NCBI RefSeq assembly: GCF_003171655.1
Contig: NZ_QFZL01000001.1
Span: 806,001 to 870,000 of the forward strand
Reading direction: 5' to 3'
Length of the DNA: 64,000 nt
Source of the DNA: Stakelama portus
GTDB lineage: Bacteria > Pseudomonadota > Alphaproteobacteria > Sphingomonadales > Sphingomonadaceae
The translations under genes and the position numbers were made by a program. The first letter of the stretch is position 1. Every line of letters begins with the position of its first letter. A model generated the notes under the pieces. It worked only from the letters and a program-made list of their open reading frames with translations, made no database searches and was not told the origin of the DNA. Below are positions 19,533 to 28,929 of the stretch, piece by piece.

Positions 19533-19955
19533 ATGCTGACGTTGCTTCTTCTGGCCGCCGCATTTCAGGACCATCCGAATTACGAAACGCCGAACTACGA
19601 TGCGGTGGTGGCCGCGCCGGACAGCCACCAGATCCTGATGGAGGATGACAAGGTCCGCGTGCTGCGCGTGGTGATCCCGGCGGGCGAAACCGAGCCGGTG
19701 CATCTCCATTGCTGGCCCAGCATCATGTATTTCGAACAGCCGCAACCCATCACCTATATGACCTATCACCTGGAACAGGGTGCGCCGGTGATGACCGGGA
19801 GCGAGGACGCGCCGGCCATGCCGCCTGCGCTGACCGTGTCGATCGGGCCGGAAGGGCTGCATGCGATCCGGAATCGCGGGACCGAACCGTTCGTTGCGGT
19901 GCGGATGGAGTTCAAGGGCGAGCCGTGCAGCGCAGAGGATTTCGAAGAAAACTGA
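19533..19955 (+). CDS. small exported cupin-like protein
   Basis: This 140-residue protein has a short hydrophobic start (MLTLLLLAAAFQDHP). The body could form a single cupin-like beta-barrel: VRVLRVVIPAGETEPVHLHC supplies a paired-His motif, and IRNRGTEPFVAVRMEF is a typical second half. Cupins of this shape bind a metal or small ligand, but the ligand is unknown. It is convergent with trpE with 25 bases between the stops. Confidence 0.65.
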   Translation: MLTLLLLAAAFQDHPNYETPNYDAVVAAPDSHQILMEDDKVRVLRVVIPAGETEPVHLHCWPSIMYFEQPQPITYMTYHLEQGAPVMTGSEDAPAMPPALTVSIGPEGLHAIRNRGTEPFVAVRMEFKGEPCSAEDFEEN

Positions 19956-19979
19956 ACGGCGCGGCGCCGCCGCCCGCCG

Positions 19980-21485
19980 TTACTGCCCGAAACCCGGTTC
20001 CGCCGCGCGAGTGAGCGCTTCGCGTGCGGCGGCGAGCAGGGCGCTGGCCTTGGCCTCGCATTCCCGCTGTTCATAGGCGGCGTCGCTGTCGGCGACGATG
20101 CCGGCGCCCGCCTGAACATGCATGGTGCCGTCCTTTACGACCGCAGTGCGCAGGACAATGCAGCTGTCCATCGATCCGTCGGGCGAAAAATAGCCGACGC
20201 CACCGGCATAGGCGCCGCGCGTTTCGGCCTCCAGCTCGGCGATGATCTGGCACGCGCGAACCTTTGGCGCGCCCGATACCGTGCCTGCCGGGAAGCCCGC
20301 GAACAGCGCGTCGAGTGCGTCGCGATCGTCGCGCAACTGCCCCACCACGTTCGACACGATGTGCATGACATGGCTGTAGAATTCGACGGTGTAGCGATCG
20401 GTGACAGTGACGCTGCCCGCCGATGCGACGCGCCCGACATCGTTGCGGCCAAGATCGAGCAGCATCAGATGTTCGGCGCATTCCTTGGGATCGGCGAGCA
20501 GGCTGGCGCGATTGGCGGCGTCTTCGGCGGCAGTCGCACCGCGCGGCCGGGTGCCGGCGATCGGGCGGATCGTGACTTCGCCGTCGCGCACGCGGACGAG
20601 AATTTCGGGGCTCGATCCGGTCAGAGCGAAGCCGGGCAGATCGAGATGATAGAGGAACGGGGAGGGATTCACGCGGCGCAGCGCGCGATAGAGTTCGAAC
20701 GGCGGCAGCGCGAAGGGCGCAGTGAAACGCTGGGCCAGCACGACCTGAAAAATGTCGCCCGCCGCGATATATTCCTTCGCCGCAGCGACCATATCGGCAT
20801 AGCGGCCCGGCGGCAGCACGGGTTCGAGTGCGATTTCGGGCGCTTCGTCGATCCGCACCGGGGCGGGCAGCGGCGTGCTGTGCAGCCGGGCGATGGTCGC
20901 GTCGATCCGGTCGTGCGCGGCGGCGATGGCTGCGTCATCGCTGCCCGATCTGGGCCAGACCGGGCTGACGACGAACAGCGCATCGGCAAGCCGATCGATT
21001 ACCAGCAGCACCGTGGGCCGCACGAACATCATATCCGGAACGTCGATCGGATTGGCCGGCGGGCGGGGAAGTTTTTCCACCAGCCCGACGGTTTCATAGC
21101 CGAAATAGCCGACCAGACAGGCAAGCGCGCGCGGCAGTTGCGCGGGCACGTCCATCCGGCATTGCGCGACCAGATCGCGCAACGCGCCGAGCGCAGGCTG
21201 ATCGCAGGGCGCAAATGCTTCGCGGTCGGTCAGCCAGTGCGGGTTGATCGCCGCATCATTGCCGGTCGCGCGAAACACCAGATCGGGGGCGAGCCCGATC
21301 AGGCTGTGGCGACCGCGTACCGATCCTCCCTCGACCGATTCGAGCAGGAAATCGCCGCGGCCCGGTTCGATCAGCTTGAGCGCTGCGGCGACCGGCGTTT
21401 CGGTGTCGGCGACGAGTCGCGTCCACAGCAGCGCCGGGCGCCCTGCCTTCAGCGCTTCGCGCGCGGCGCCGTCCCCTTCGTGCAT
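19980..21485 (-). CDS. trpE: anthranilate synthase component I
   Basis: This 501-residue chorismate-utilising enzyme makes anthranilate with ammonia from TrpG. The chorismate site is visible as DIFQVVLAQRF, GSSPEILVRV, IAGTRPRGAT, HLMLLDLGRNDVGRV and FPAGTVSGAPKVRA. The N-terminal feedback-site region (LLESVEGGSVRGRHSLIG) is present. The ATG giving MHEGDGAAREAL was chosen because it follows the ppiD stop by seven bases; a longer start would overlap ppiD. Coupling to ppiD is typical for sphingomonads. The separation from trpG is not. Confidence 0.96.
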   Translation of the reverse strand: MHEGDGAAREALKAGRPALLWTRLVADTETPVAAALKLIEPGRGDFLLESVEGGSVRGRHSLIGLAPDLVFRATGNDAAINPHWLTDREAFAPCDQPALGALRDLVAQCRMDVPAQLPRALACLVGYFGYETVGLVEKLPRPPANPIDVPDMMFVRPTVLLVIDRLADALFVVSPVWPRSGSDDAAIAAAHDRIDATIARLHSTPLPAPVRIDEAPEIALEPVLPPGRYADMVAAAKEYIAAGDIFQVVLAQRFTAPFALPPFELYRALRRVNPSPFLYHLDLPGFALTGSSPEILVRVRDGEVTIRPIAGTRPRGATAAEDAANRASLLADPKECAEHLMLLDLGRNDVGRVASAGSVTVTDRYTVEFYSHVMHIVSNVVGQLRDDRDALDALFAGFPAGTVSGAPKVRACQIIAELEAETRGAYAGGVGYFSPDGSMDSCIVLRTAVVKDGTMHVQAGAGIVADSDAAYEQRECEAKASALLAAAREALTRAAEPGFGQ

Positions 21486-21492
21486 CGGCCGA

Positions 21493-23433
21493 TCAGTTAC
21501 CCTGGCTGAGCAGGTCCTTGCGAACCCGGTCAATCACGTCCTGATTGCGCTTCACGCCCAGATCGCGCTGGATCGATGTGAGCAACTGTTGCGCGAATTC
21601 ATCGCCGACGCCGCGTGCGATGCTGCCCCGCACGCCCTGGATGAGATCCTGCTGGCTACGCGGGTCATGCTGTTCGATCGCGTCGAGATAGACCACGAAA
21701 TATCCCTGCCGCTGCGGTGCCTCGATCAGTCGCGCCTTTTTCGGCGTCATCGAGAAGAGCAATTCGATCTGCGGCGGAATCTGCTGTTGCTGCTGTTGCG
21801 CGCGGGCGAGCTCTGCACGCGAGACGTCGATATTTTCATAGCGATAGACCTTGCGCGTGGCATCGAGCGCGTCTTCGAAGGATTTGCCCTTGGCAACTGC
21901 CTCGACGACCTGCGCGGCGACTTCGCGCGCCTGGGCGACGCCCTTGTCGATACGATAGTCGCGGGCCACGGCATCGCGAATATCCTTGAGCGGGCGCGGC
22001 GTCGCGGCAACGACGCGTCCGACGGTCACGACTGCGAAATGCGTGTCGTCGATACCGACGATCTGGGGCTCGCCACCCACGTCCATCTGGAAACCGGCGC
22101 GCACGACCGGCGCGATCTGTGCGTCGGGTTCGGCATCGGGCTTGTCCGGATTGCGGCCATTGGCCAGCACCGGTTCGGTCGACTGCGCCTGAAGCTTGGT
22201 GTCGGAAAGCACTTCCTGGAACGTGCTGCCATCGGCGATCGAATCGCTGATCTGATCGCGAACGGCCACCAGTGCTTCGACCAGCTTCTTGTCGGCGACT
22301 TCCTTGGCAAGCGTGTCATGCGCCTGAGCGAGCGATTGGGCCGCGACCTGCTCCACCGACGTGACGCGAAGCACGTGCCAGCCGAGCGGCGACTGGACCG
22401 GGCCCACGACGCTGCCCTGTGCCGCGCCGAACGCGGCGTCGGCCACCGCAGGCGAGGTCTGTTCGGCGAATTCGGCCTTTTCGGTGTCGTCGAACGACGA
22501 GGGTTCCAGCCCGGCGGCGCGCGCGGCGGCGTCGATCGACTGGCCGCCCTTGACCGCATCGGCGAGCTTTTGCGCAGCCTGCTGATCGGCGACGATCACC
22601 TGATCGATGCTGCGCTTTTCGGTGGCGGCGAAACGATTGCCGGCAGCACGATAGGCCTGGGCGATTTCCGCCTCGGTCGGTTTGGTGCGATCGCCCAGCG
22701 TTTCGGGCGACACCATCGCGTAGCGGATCACCCGGCGTTCGGGGATCGTGTACTGCGCCTTGTGCTGCTCATAATATTGCGAAACCTGTTCGTCGGTCGG
22801 CGCCGCGCCGGGATCCATCGCGGCGGTCGGGATGAACGCGATCGCGCCCTTGCGTTCTTCGACCACCAATGCGGCATAGGGCATTGCCAGCGCGGTAGGC
22901 GCCTGCTGGGCGTTGGAGGCGGGGCCGACCAGCCAGTCGACATAGGTCGAGGAACGAAGATCCGCGCGCAGATCGCCTTCGGCAATGCGTTCGCGGGCGA
23001 GGATCGATTCATAGAGTTTCTGGTCGAACTTGCCGTCCGGACCCTGAAATGCGGTGTTGCTGGCCAGCATTCCGTCGATCACCCGATCGCCGACCATGAT
23101 GCCGTTGGCGCGCGCGAATTGTTCGATCGCGGAGGAATTGACCAGCTGATCGAGCGCCTGCTCCAGCCCCCCGGCAGCCAGAAACTGTTCGACCGTCACG
23201 GTCTGTCCGCGACGACGCAGATTGTCGATGGCGATCTGGACGCGGTCCTTCAGCTCTTTCTCGGTAATGTTGCGATCGCCGACGCGCGCGACGACGGCGC
23301 CCGATCCGGTGCTGACACTGCGCATGCCGGTCACATCGCCTGCCGCAAATGCCAGCGCGATAATGCCGAGAACGAGGAACACCACGATCAGGCCGATGCG
23401 CGATTTGGTGATGTTTCGGAAAAAGCTGAGCAT
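21493..23433 (-). CDS. ppiD: PpiD-like periplasmic peptidyl-prolyl isomerase
   Basis: This is a 646-residue membrane-anchored chaperone. A single N-terminal helix (IGLIVVFLVLGIIALAFA) holds it in the inner membrane. SurA-N-like helices follow (EKELKDRVQIAIDNLRR), and a parvulin-type domain spans about residues 245-365 (RSIDQVIVADQQAAQKLADA ... GPVQSPLGWHVLRV). It probably helps outer-membrane and secreted proteins fold at the exit of the Sec channel. A Gln-rich stretch (ARAQQQQQQIPPQ) lies near the C-terminus. It is upstream of trpE on the same strand and divergent from tpiA. Confidence 0.9.
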   Translation of the reverse strand: MLSFFRNITKSRIGLIVVFLVLGIIALAFAAGDVTGMRSVSTGSGAVVARVGDRNITEKELKDRVQIAIDNLRRRGQTVTVEQFLAAGGLEQALDQLVNSSAIEQFARANGIMVGDRVIDGMLASNTAFQGPDGKFDQKLYESILARERIAEGDLRADLRSSTYVDWLVGPASNAQQAPTALAMPYAALVVEERKGAIAFIPTAAMDPGAAPTDEQVSQYYEQHKAQYTIPERRVIRYAMVSPETLGDRTKPTEAEIAQAYRAAGNRFAATEKRSIDQVIVADQQAAQKLADAVKGGQSIDAAARAAGLEPSSFDDTEKAEFAEQTSPAVADAAFGAAQGSVVGPVQSPLGWHVLRVTSVEQVAAQSLAQAHDTLAKEVADKKLVEALVAVRDQISDSIADGSTFQEVLSDTKLQAQSTEPVLANGRNPDKPDAEPDAQIAPVVRAGFQMDVGGEPQIVGIDDTHFAVVTVGRVVAATPRPLKDIRDAVARDYRIDKGVAQAREVAAQVVEAVAKGKSFEDALDATRKVYRYENIDVSRAELARAQQQQQQIPPQIELLFSMTPKKARLIEAPQRQGYFVVYLDAIEQHDPRSQQDLIQGVRGSIARGVGDEFAQQLLTSIQRDLGVKRNQDVIDRVRKDLLSQGN

Positions 23434-23555
23434 GAAAAGCCGTTCGATGGAGGGGGTGATCGCGACGCTTTAGGGCCCTGCGCGCCGCCCTTCAAGCTTG
23501 TGCAGGGGGCAGTCTTTGCTATCGCCGTCCCGATTGCAGGTAAGGGGAGATCCGC

Positions 23556-24296
23556 ATGCGCCGCAAATTCGTCGCCGGCAACTGGAAGATGCACGGGCTG
23601 AAGGCCCAGCTCAAGGAAATCGAATCGATCGCGGCGACTGCCACCGCCAAGCCGGGCGTCGATGTGGCGATTTGCGTTCCCTTTACGTTGATCGCGCCGG
23701 CGGTTGCGGCCGTGCCGGGGTTCGCGATCGGTGCGCAGGACGTGCATGAAAGCGGCAGCGGCGCGCATACCGGCTGTATTTCGGCGGAAATGCTGAAGGA
23801 AGCGGGTGCGACCCTGGTGATCGTCGGCCATAGCGAACGGCGCGCCGACCAGCATGAAACCAGCCACGATGCCTGGGCCAAGGCGGCGGCGGCGCGCGCG
23901 GCGGGGCTGCATGTCATTCTGTGCTGCGGCGAAACCGAGGAAGAACGCGATGCCGGTGAAACCGACCGGGTGGTCGCCGCGCAGATCGCCGAGATACCGA
24001 GCGATGCAAGGGGCGACTGGCTGACCATCGCCTATGAACCGCGCTGGGCGATCGGCACCGGCAAGACGCCGACCGAAGCGGAAATCGCCGCGACTCACGG
24101 CGCGATCCGGGCGAAAGTGCAGGAACTGGCGGGAGCCGATGCCGCCGACACGATCCGTATCCTTTATGGCGGGTCGATGAACCCGGCCAACGCCGCCGCG
24201 ATCCTGGCGCTTTCGGATGTCGATGGCGGTCTGGTCGGCGGAGCGAGCCTGACCGCGGAGAAATTCGTGCCGATCATCGAGGCGGCGGCGGGGTGA
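23556..24296 (+). CDS. tpiA: triosephosphate isomerase
   Basis: This is a 246-residue barrel enzyme interconverting dihydroxyacetone phosphate and glyceraldehyde 3-phosphate. The catalytic Lys lies in AGNWKMHG, the His in IVGHSERR and the Glu in AYEPRWAIGTGK, with the phosphate loop at YGGSMNPANA. One oddity is Arg where most family members have Val or Ile (YEPVWAIGTGK). The catalytic Glu itself is intact. The stop overlaps the next gene start as GTGA. Confidence 0.97.
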   Translation: MRRKFVAGNWKMHGLKAQLKEIESIAATATAKPGVDVAICVPFTLIAPAVAAVPGFAIGAQDVHESGSGAHTGCISAEMLKEAGATLVIVGHSERRADQHETSHDAWAKAAAARAAGLHVILCCGETEEERDAGETDRVVAAQIAEIPSDARGDWLTIAYEPRWAIGTGKTPTEAEIAATHGAIRAKVQELAGADAADTIRILYGGSMNPANAAAILALSDVDGGLVGGASLTAEKFVPIIEAAAG

Positions 24297-24691
24297 CGGC
24301 GCGGCGCGCGCGTTGCCGCTGCGGCGCGGTTGTCGCAACCTGCGCCGGCGAGCCGATCCGCGTTTCCGTCTGTCATTGCAGCGATTGCAAGCGCCGCAGC
24401 GGCAGCGCCTTTGCCGCGCAGGTGCGTTTCCCCGATGATGCCGTGACGATCGAAGGCGTGACGCGCGAATGGTCGTGCGTCGGCGAAAGTGGCAGCCGCT
24501 TCACGCATCGTTTCTGTGACTGTTGCGGCGTGGCGATCGCCTATCGGGTCGATGCGATGCCGGGGGTAACGGCATTGCCGATCGGCCTGTTCGACGGTCC
24601 CGGCACCTTGCCGATCCCCGAATATTCGGTGTTCGAAGGACGCAAGCTAGACTGGGTCGCGATCACCGGGCCGGTCGCGCATTTCGACTGA
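24293..24691 (+). CDS. GFA family protein (glutathione-dependent formaldehyde-activating enzyme-like)
   Basis: This 132-residue protein has the zinc-binding Cys pattern of the GFA family: RCRCGAV, VCHCSDCKRRSGSAFA and FCDCCGVAIAYR. Members bind zinc through these cysteines, and some were proposed to condense formaldehyde with glutathione, but most have no proven reaction. It begins at a GTG that overlaps the tpiA stop, so it is probably translated by coupling. A strong convergent hairpin terminates it. Confidence 0.88.
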   Translation: MTARRARCRCGAVVATCAGEPIRVSVCHCSDCKRRSGSAFAAQVRFPDDAVTIEGVTREWSCVGESGSRFTHRFCDCCGVAIAYRVDAMPGVTALPIGLFDGPGTLPIPEYSVFEGRKLDWVAITGPVAHFD

Positions 24692-24699
24692 AGCGCCTC

Positions 24700-24727
24700 G
24701 CGCCTTCCCTCCGGAGAGGGAAGGCGC
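24700..24727. terminator. bidirectional hairpin terminator between GFA gene and aminopeptidase
   Basis: A perfect 12-bp inverted repeat has arms GCGCCTTCCCTC and GAGGGAAGGCGC around a CGGA tetraloop. It lies in the 45-base gap between two convergent stops. No clean U-run follows on either side, but position and stem stability support termination for both genes. Confidence 0.8.
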
Positions 24728-24736
24728 GGTCGTTCG

Positions 24737-26134
24737 TCAGTTGGCGTAGCGGTCCTTGAGCATCTTGTAGGTGGCGCGGACGCTGACTGCGTCGGCGCCC
24801 TTGGGGCGGCCGGGCTTGTTGGCCTGGCGCCAGCAGAAGATGTCGTGATGCGCCCAGGCGATGCCTTCGGGCACGAAGCGGCGCAGGAACAGCGCCGCAG
24901 TGATCGCACCGCCGAACGGCGTGCCTTCGGCTGCATTCACCATGTCGGCGACATCGGATTTGAGCATTTCGTCATAGGGATCCCAGAGCGGCATGCGCCA
25001 TGCGGGATCGGCTTCGCTGTTCGCTGCAGCGAGCAGGTCGGTCGCCAGCGCCTCGTCATTGGCGAACAGACCGGTGAGGTCAGCGCCCAGCGCGACACGC
25101 GCCGCGCCGGTCAGCGTTGCGAAATCGAGCAGCAATTCGGGATTGGCTTCGCCCGCCTTGACGATCGCATCGCCCAGGATCAGTCGGCCTTCGGCATCGG
25201 TATTGCTGTTTTCGACCGTCAGCCCCTTGCGCGTGCGCAGCACGTCACCCGGGCGGAACGCTTCGCCCGACACCGAATTTTCGACCGCGGGGACGAGCAT
25301 GTGAAGCCGGACCGGGAGCTTGCCACCCATGATCAGGTCGGCGAGCGCCAGCACCGTTGCCGCACCGCCCATATCCTTTTTCATCAGCCGCATGCCCGAA
25401 GCAGGCTTGATGTCGAGACCGCCCGAATCGAAGCACACGCCCTTGCCGACCAAAGCGACGCGCGGGTGGCTTTCATCGCCCCATTCGATTTCGATCAGGC
25501 GCGGTTCGCGACCCTTGCCGGCGGCTTTGCCGACCGCGTGGATCATCGGATAGCCTTTTTCGATTCCGTCGCCGCGCGTGACCGTCAGTTTGGCGCCATG
25601 TTTCTTCGCCAGCGTTTCGGCGACCGATTCGAGCTGTGCCGGGCCCATATCGTCGGCGCCGGTATTGACCATATCGCGCAGCAGGAACGTCGCTTCGGCA
25701 AGGCGGAGCGTTTCGGGAATCGATGCCGCTTCGCCGGTCAGCAGGACGCGTGGGCCGGTCGCGGGCTTGTCGGAGGTCTTGTACTTGTCGAAACGATATT
25801 GCGCGGTCAGCCAGCCATAGCCGGAGGGGCCGGGCTCGCGCCCTTCGACGCGATACGTCCCTTCGGGCAGCGTTTCCGCCAGCTTGGCAAGGCACCAGGG
25901 CGACAGCTTGTCGACATTGGCGACCACCGTGACGACCGACCAGTCTTCGGGGCCGTCGCCGGGCAGGATCGCGCTGGCATAGCCGGTAGGCTTCAGCTTC
26001 TGCGCGGCGGCAGCGGCGCGGGCCCGCGGCGGTTGCCCGGAGAGCCATGCGTCGAACCCCTTGGGATCGACCAGGTGGATGGTGCGGGCGGATTGGCCGC
26101 GATCGGCCTGAAGCAGCGACGAGAGATCAGTCAT
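24737..26134 (-). CDS. M17 leucyl aminopeptidase family protein
   Basis: This 465-residue cytosolic metallopeptidase removes N-terminal residues from peptides. The M17 signature NTDAEGRLILGD is present, with the metal and catalytic residues in VGKGVCFDSGGLDIKPASG and LMKKDMGGAATV. The N-terminal domain is shorter and more divergent than in classical PepA, as in the PepB-like subgroup. It is divergent from the PQQ dehydrogenase and convergent with the GFA gene. Confidence 0.93.
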   Translation of the reverse strand: MTDLSSLLQADRGQSARTIHLVDPKGFDAWLSGQPPRARAAAAAQKLKPTGYASAILPGDGPEDWSVVTVVANVDKLSPWCLAKLAETLPEGTYRVEGREPGPSGYGWLTAQYRFDKYKTSDKPATGPRVLLTGEAASIPETLRLAEATFLLRDMVNTGADDMGPAQLESVAETLAKKHGAKLTVTRGDGIEKGYPMIHAVGKAAGKGREPRLIEIEWGDESHPRVALVGKGVCFDSGGLDIKPASGMRLMKKDMGGAATVLALADLIMGGKLPVRLHMLVPAVENSVSGEAFRPGDVLRTRKGLTVENSNTDAEGRLILGDAIVKAGEANPELLLDFATLTGAARVALGADLTGLFANDEALATDLLAAANSEADPAWRMPLWDPYDEMLKSDVADMVNAAEGTPFGGAITAALFLRRFVPEGIAWAHHDIFCWRQANKPGRPKGADAVSVRATYKMLKDRYAN

Positions 26135-26324
26135 GCCGCGCTATCTAGGACGCCCGACAGGCTTCGCCTAGTGGCGAAGTGGCAAGCGCGGCGATGCCGC
26201 ATGCGCGATGGTTAAAAAATTCCTCGGGACACCATGGAACGATCTGCGCGAGCGGCCTGTTTCCGCATTGCCTGAAGCCGCGACGCGCCGAACTGGCCGC
26301 GCGACACGCTGAGGAGACAGAGAC

Positions 26325-28853
26325 ATGAGCGACGAACGCGCGGAAGCTCCGGAGATGTACCCGGTGATCGAGGAGCATTCTCCTGTGCCGCGCGGCCCGA
26401 CCATCGTCGCGATCATCGTCGGGGCAATATTGGCGCTGATCGGGCTGACATTGGTCGGCGGTGGCGCCTGGCTCGCCGTGCTGGGCGGATCGATTTATTA
26501 TCTGCTGGCGGGCGCGGGATTGCTCTTTGCCGGTGTGCAGCTCATTCGCGGCAAGCTGATCGGCGGCTGGGTCTATGTCGCGATCGTCGCGCTGACCTTT
26601 ATCTGGGCATGGTGGGAAGTCGGTGCCGATCCCTGGGGTCAGGTGCCGCGCATCATCGCGCCGGTGGTGCTGATGCTGTTGGTCCTGCCGGCGATGGCGA
26701 CGCTTTCGACGCGCGACGGGCGGTGGAAATTCGCATTGGGCGGAGTCGCTGCGGTGCTGGTCCTGACCGTCGTCAATTTCTGGGTGGCGTCGGCGAATGC
26801 GCCTGCCACGATGTTCGCGCAGATCCCGGCCCCGACCGCATCGGCGATGGGCGAAACCGGGCCGATGAAGGTCGGCGCCGACTGGCCGGTCTATGGCGGC
26901 ACGGCGAGCGCGCGACGTTATTCGCCGTTGCAGCAGATCAATGCCGAGAATGTCGGCAGCCTGAAGCGGGCCTGGGTCGCGCATACCGGCGACTTGCCCA
27001 AAACGGCCTTTGCCGAGGGCAAATACGGCGCGGAAACGACGCCGATCAAGGTCGGCGACACGCTCTATCTTTGCTCGGCGACCAATATCCTGATCGCGCT
27101 CGATCCGACGACGGGCAAGGAGAAATGGCGCTATGACCCCCAGGTTCCCGATGCCTGGATTCCCTATACTGCGGCGTGCCGCGGGGTCGTTTATTATGAC
27201 ACGCGCATCGGCAATGGCGGCACCGCGCCGCCTTCGCCCGCAAACCGGCCGGCTGCGCCTGCCGATGACTGTGTGACGCGGATCATCGAAGGCACGCTCG
27301 ACGGACGGGTGATTGCGGTCGATGCGACCACCGGCAAGCCGTGTTCGGGATTCGGCACGAACGGTCAGGTCGACATCAAAAAGGGAATGGGTGAAGTCGT
27401 CCCCGGCATGGTGGCGATTTCGGCGCCGCCGACCATCGTCGATGGCGTGATCGTCGTCGGGCATCAGGTGCTCGACGGGCAAAAGCTGGAAGCGCCGTCG
27501 GGCGTCATCCACGGCTATGACGCGGTAACCGGCGAACTGCGCTGGGCGTGGGACATGATGAATCCCGACTGGACCGGTTTGCCGCCCGAAGGCCAGAGTT
27601 TTGCGCGCGGAACGCCCAATATGTGGACGACCGCATCGGGCGACGATCAGCTGGGGCTCGTCTATCTGCCGATGGGCAATGCCTCGGTCGATTACTGGAG
27701 CACCGATCGCAAGCCCCAGGAGAAATTCTTCGCTTCGTCGCTGGTCGCGGTCGATGTGAAGACCGGCAAGCCGCGCTGGCGGTTTCAGACGTCGCGCAAC
27801 GATGTGTGGGATTATGATCTGGGTGCGCAGGCGACATTGATCGACTGGCCGACTGGCAACGGGACCGAGCCCGCGCTGATCCTGCCGTCGAAACAGGGCG
27901 ACCTGTATGTGCTCGATCGCAGGACCGGCCGCCCGCTGACGCAGGTCGGCGAGTTGAAGGCGCCGCAGGGCGGGGTAGAGCCCGACCAGCGTGCGGCGAC
28001 GCAGCCGGTGTCGCTGTGGCATACTCTGCGTAAGCCCGACCTGACCGAGCGCGATATGTGGGGCATGTCGCCGATCGACCAGATGGTCTGCCGCATCCAG
28101 TTTCGCCGGGCGAGCTATGAGGGCTTTTACACTGCCCCGACCGCCGACCGTCGCTGGATCGAATATCCCGGCTATAATGGCGGAACCGACTGGGGCGGCA
28201 TCGCCGTCGACCCGGCGCGCGGCGTGATCATCGCCAATTATAACGACATGCCGAACTATAACCGGCTGGTGCCGCGTGCCGAAGCCGATGCCAAGGGCTG
28301 GAAACCGCGCGAACCGGGTGACGCCGCAAAGGCCGATGCCGCCGCTGCGCGAGGCGGCAATATGGGCGGCCATGCCGAAGGCGCCGGCGACCCGCAGGCA
28401 GGCGCGCCCTATGCCATCGACGTCAATGCCGGCTGGCGGCTGCCCTTTACCGGCCTGCTGTGCAAGGAGCCTCCCTATGGCGGCATCCGCGCGATCGACA
28501 TGCGCACCGGCAAGACCTTGTGGGATCGTCCGCTCGGCACCGCGCGCAAGAACGGGCCGTTCGGCATCCCCAGCTATCTGCCGATCTCGATCGGGACGCC
28601 GAACAATGGCGGGTCGGTGGTGACGGCGGGCGGGCTGATCTTTGTCGCTGCGGCGACCGATGACCTGATCCGTGCGATCGACATCCGTACCGGCAAGACG
28701 GTGTGGCAGGACGTGTTGCCGGCCGGGGGGCAGGCAACGCCGATGACCTATGAAGTCGATGGTCGCCAATATCTGGTGATCATGGCCGGCGGGCATCATT
28801 TCATGGAGACGCCGATCGGCGACTCGCTCGTCGCCTATGCCCTGCCGCAATAA
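26325..28853 (+). CDS. membrane-bound PQQ-dependent dehydrogenase, glucose/quinate/shikimate family
   Basis: This is an 842-residue enzyme. Four to five membrane helices lie in the first 155 residues, followed by a periplasmic PQQ beta-propeller starting at DWPVYGGTASARRYSPLQQI. Propeller repeats such as AIDPTTGKEKW-type and AIDIRTGKTVWQDV segments are evident. It would oxidise an aldose or quinate/shikimate and pass electrons to ubiquinone. An Ala/Gly-rich insert (about residues 665-690, AAARGGNMGGHAEG) lies within the propeller. Which substrate is used cannot be read here, so I do not call it gcd. A strong terminator follows. Confidence 0.93.
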   Translation: MSDERAEAPEMYPVIEEHSPVPRGPTIVAIIVGAILALIGLTLVGGGAWLAVLGGSIYYLLAGAGLLFAGVQLIRGKLIGGWVYVAIVALTFIWAWWEVGADPWGQVPRIIAPVVLMLLVLPAMATLSTRDGRWKFALGGVAAVLVLTVVNFWVASANAPATMFAQIPAPTASAMGETGPMKVGADWPVYGGTASARRYSPLQQINAENVGSLKRAWVAHTGDLPKTAFAEGKYGAETTPIKVGDTLYLCSATNILIALDPTTGKEKWRYDPQVPDAWIPYTAACRGVVYYDTRIGNGGTAPPSPANRPAAPADDCVTRIIEGTLDGRVIAVDATTGKPCSGFGTNGQVDIKKGMGEVVPGMVAISAPPTIVDGVIVVGHQVLDGQKLEAPSGVIHGYDAVTGELRWAWDMMNPDWTGLPPEGQSFARGTPNMWTTASGDDQLGLVYLPMGNASVDYWSTDRKPQEKFFASSLVAVDVKTGKPRWRFQTSRNDVWDYDLGAQATLIDWPTGNGTEPALILPSKQGDLYVLDRRTGRPLTQVGELKAPQGGVEPDQRAATQPVSLWHTLRKPDLTERDMWGMSPIDQMVCRIQFRRASYEGFYTAPTADRRWIEYPGYNGGTDWGGIAVDPARGVIIANYNDMPNYNRLVPRAEADAKGWKPREPGDAAKADAAAARGGNMGGHAEGAGDPQAGAPYAIDVNAGWRLPFTGLLCKEPPYGGIRAIDMRTGKTLWDRPLGTARKNGPFGIPSYLPISIGTPNNGGSVVTAGGLIFVAAATDDLIRAIDIRTGKTVWQDVLPAGGQATPMTYEVDGRQYLVIMAGGHHFMETPIGDSLVAYALPQ

Positions 28854-28879
28854 ACCGGGCTGACGGCCAAGTGACTTGT

Positions 28880-28907
28880 CGCCGCGCCTTTGCCACAAGG
28901 CGCGGCG
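28880..28907 (+). terminator. rho-independent terminator after the PQQ dehydrogenase
   Basis: A perfect 11-bp stem CGCCGCGCCTT / AAGGCGCGGCG with a six-base loop is followed by ATTTGTTGTT. It lies 26 bases behind the dehydrogenase stop and before the ribosome-binding site of the next gene. Confidence 0.85.
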
Positions 28908-28929
28908 ATTTGTTGTTCGGAGAGAGAAA

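Noticed and set aside
21244..23601. 785-residue plus-strand open frame
   Set aside because: It is antisense to ppiD and trpE, both with recognisable motifs.
26145..28898. 917-residue minus-strand open frame
   Set aside because: It is antisense to the PQQ dehydrogenase and rich in Arg/Ala/Asp without any domain.
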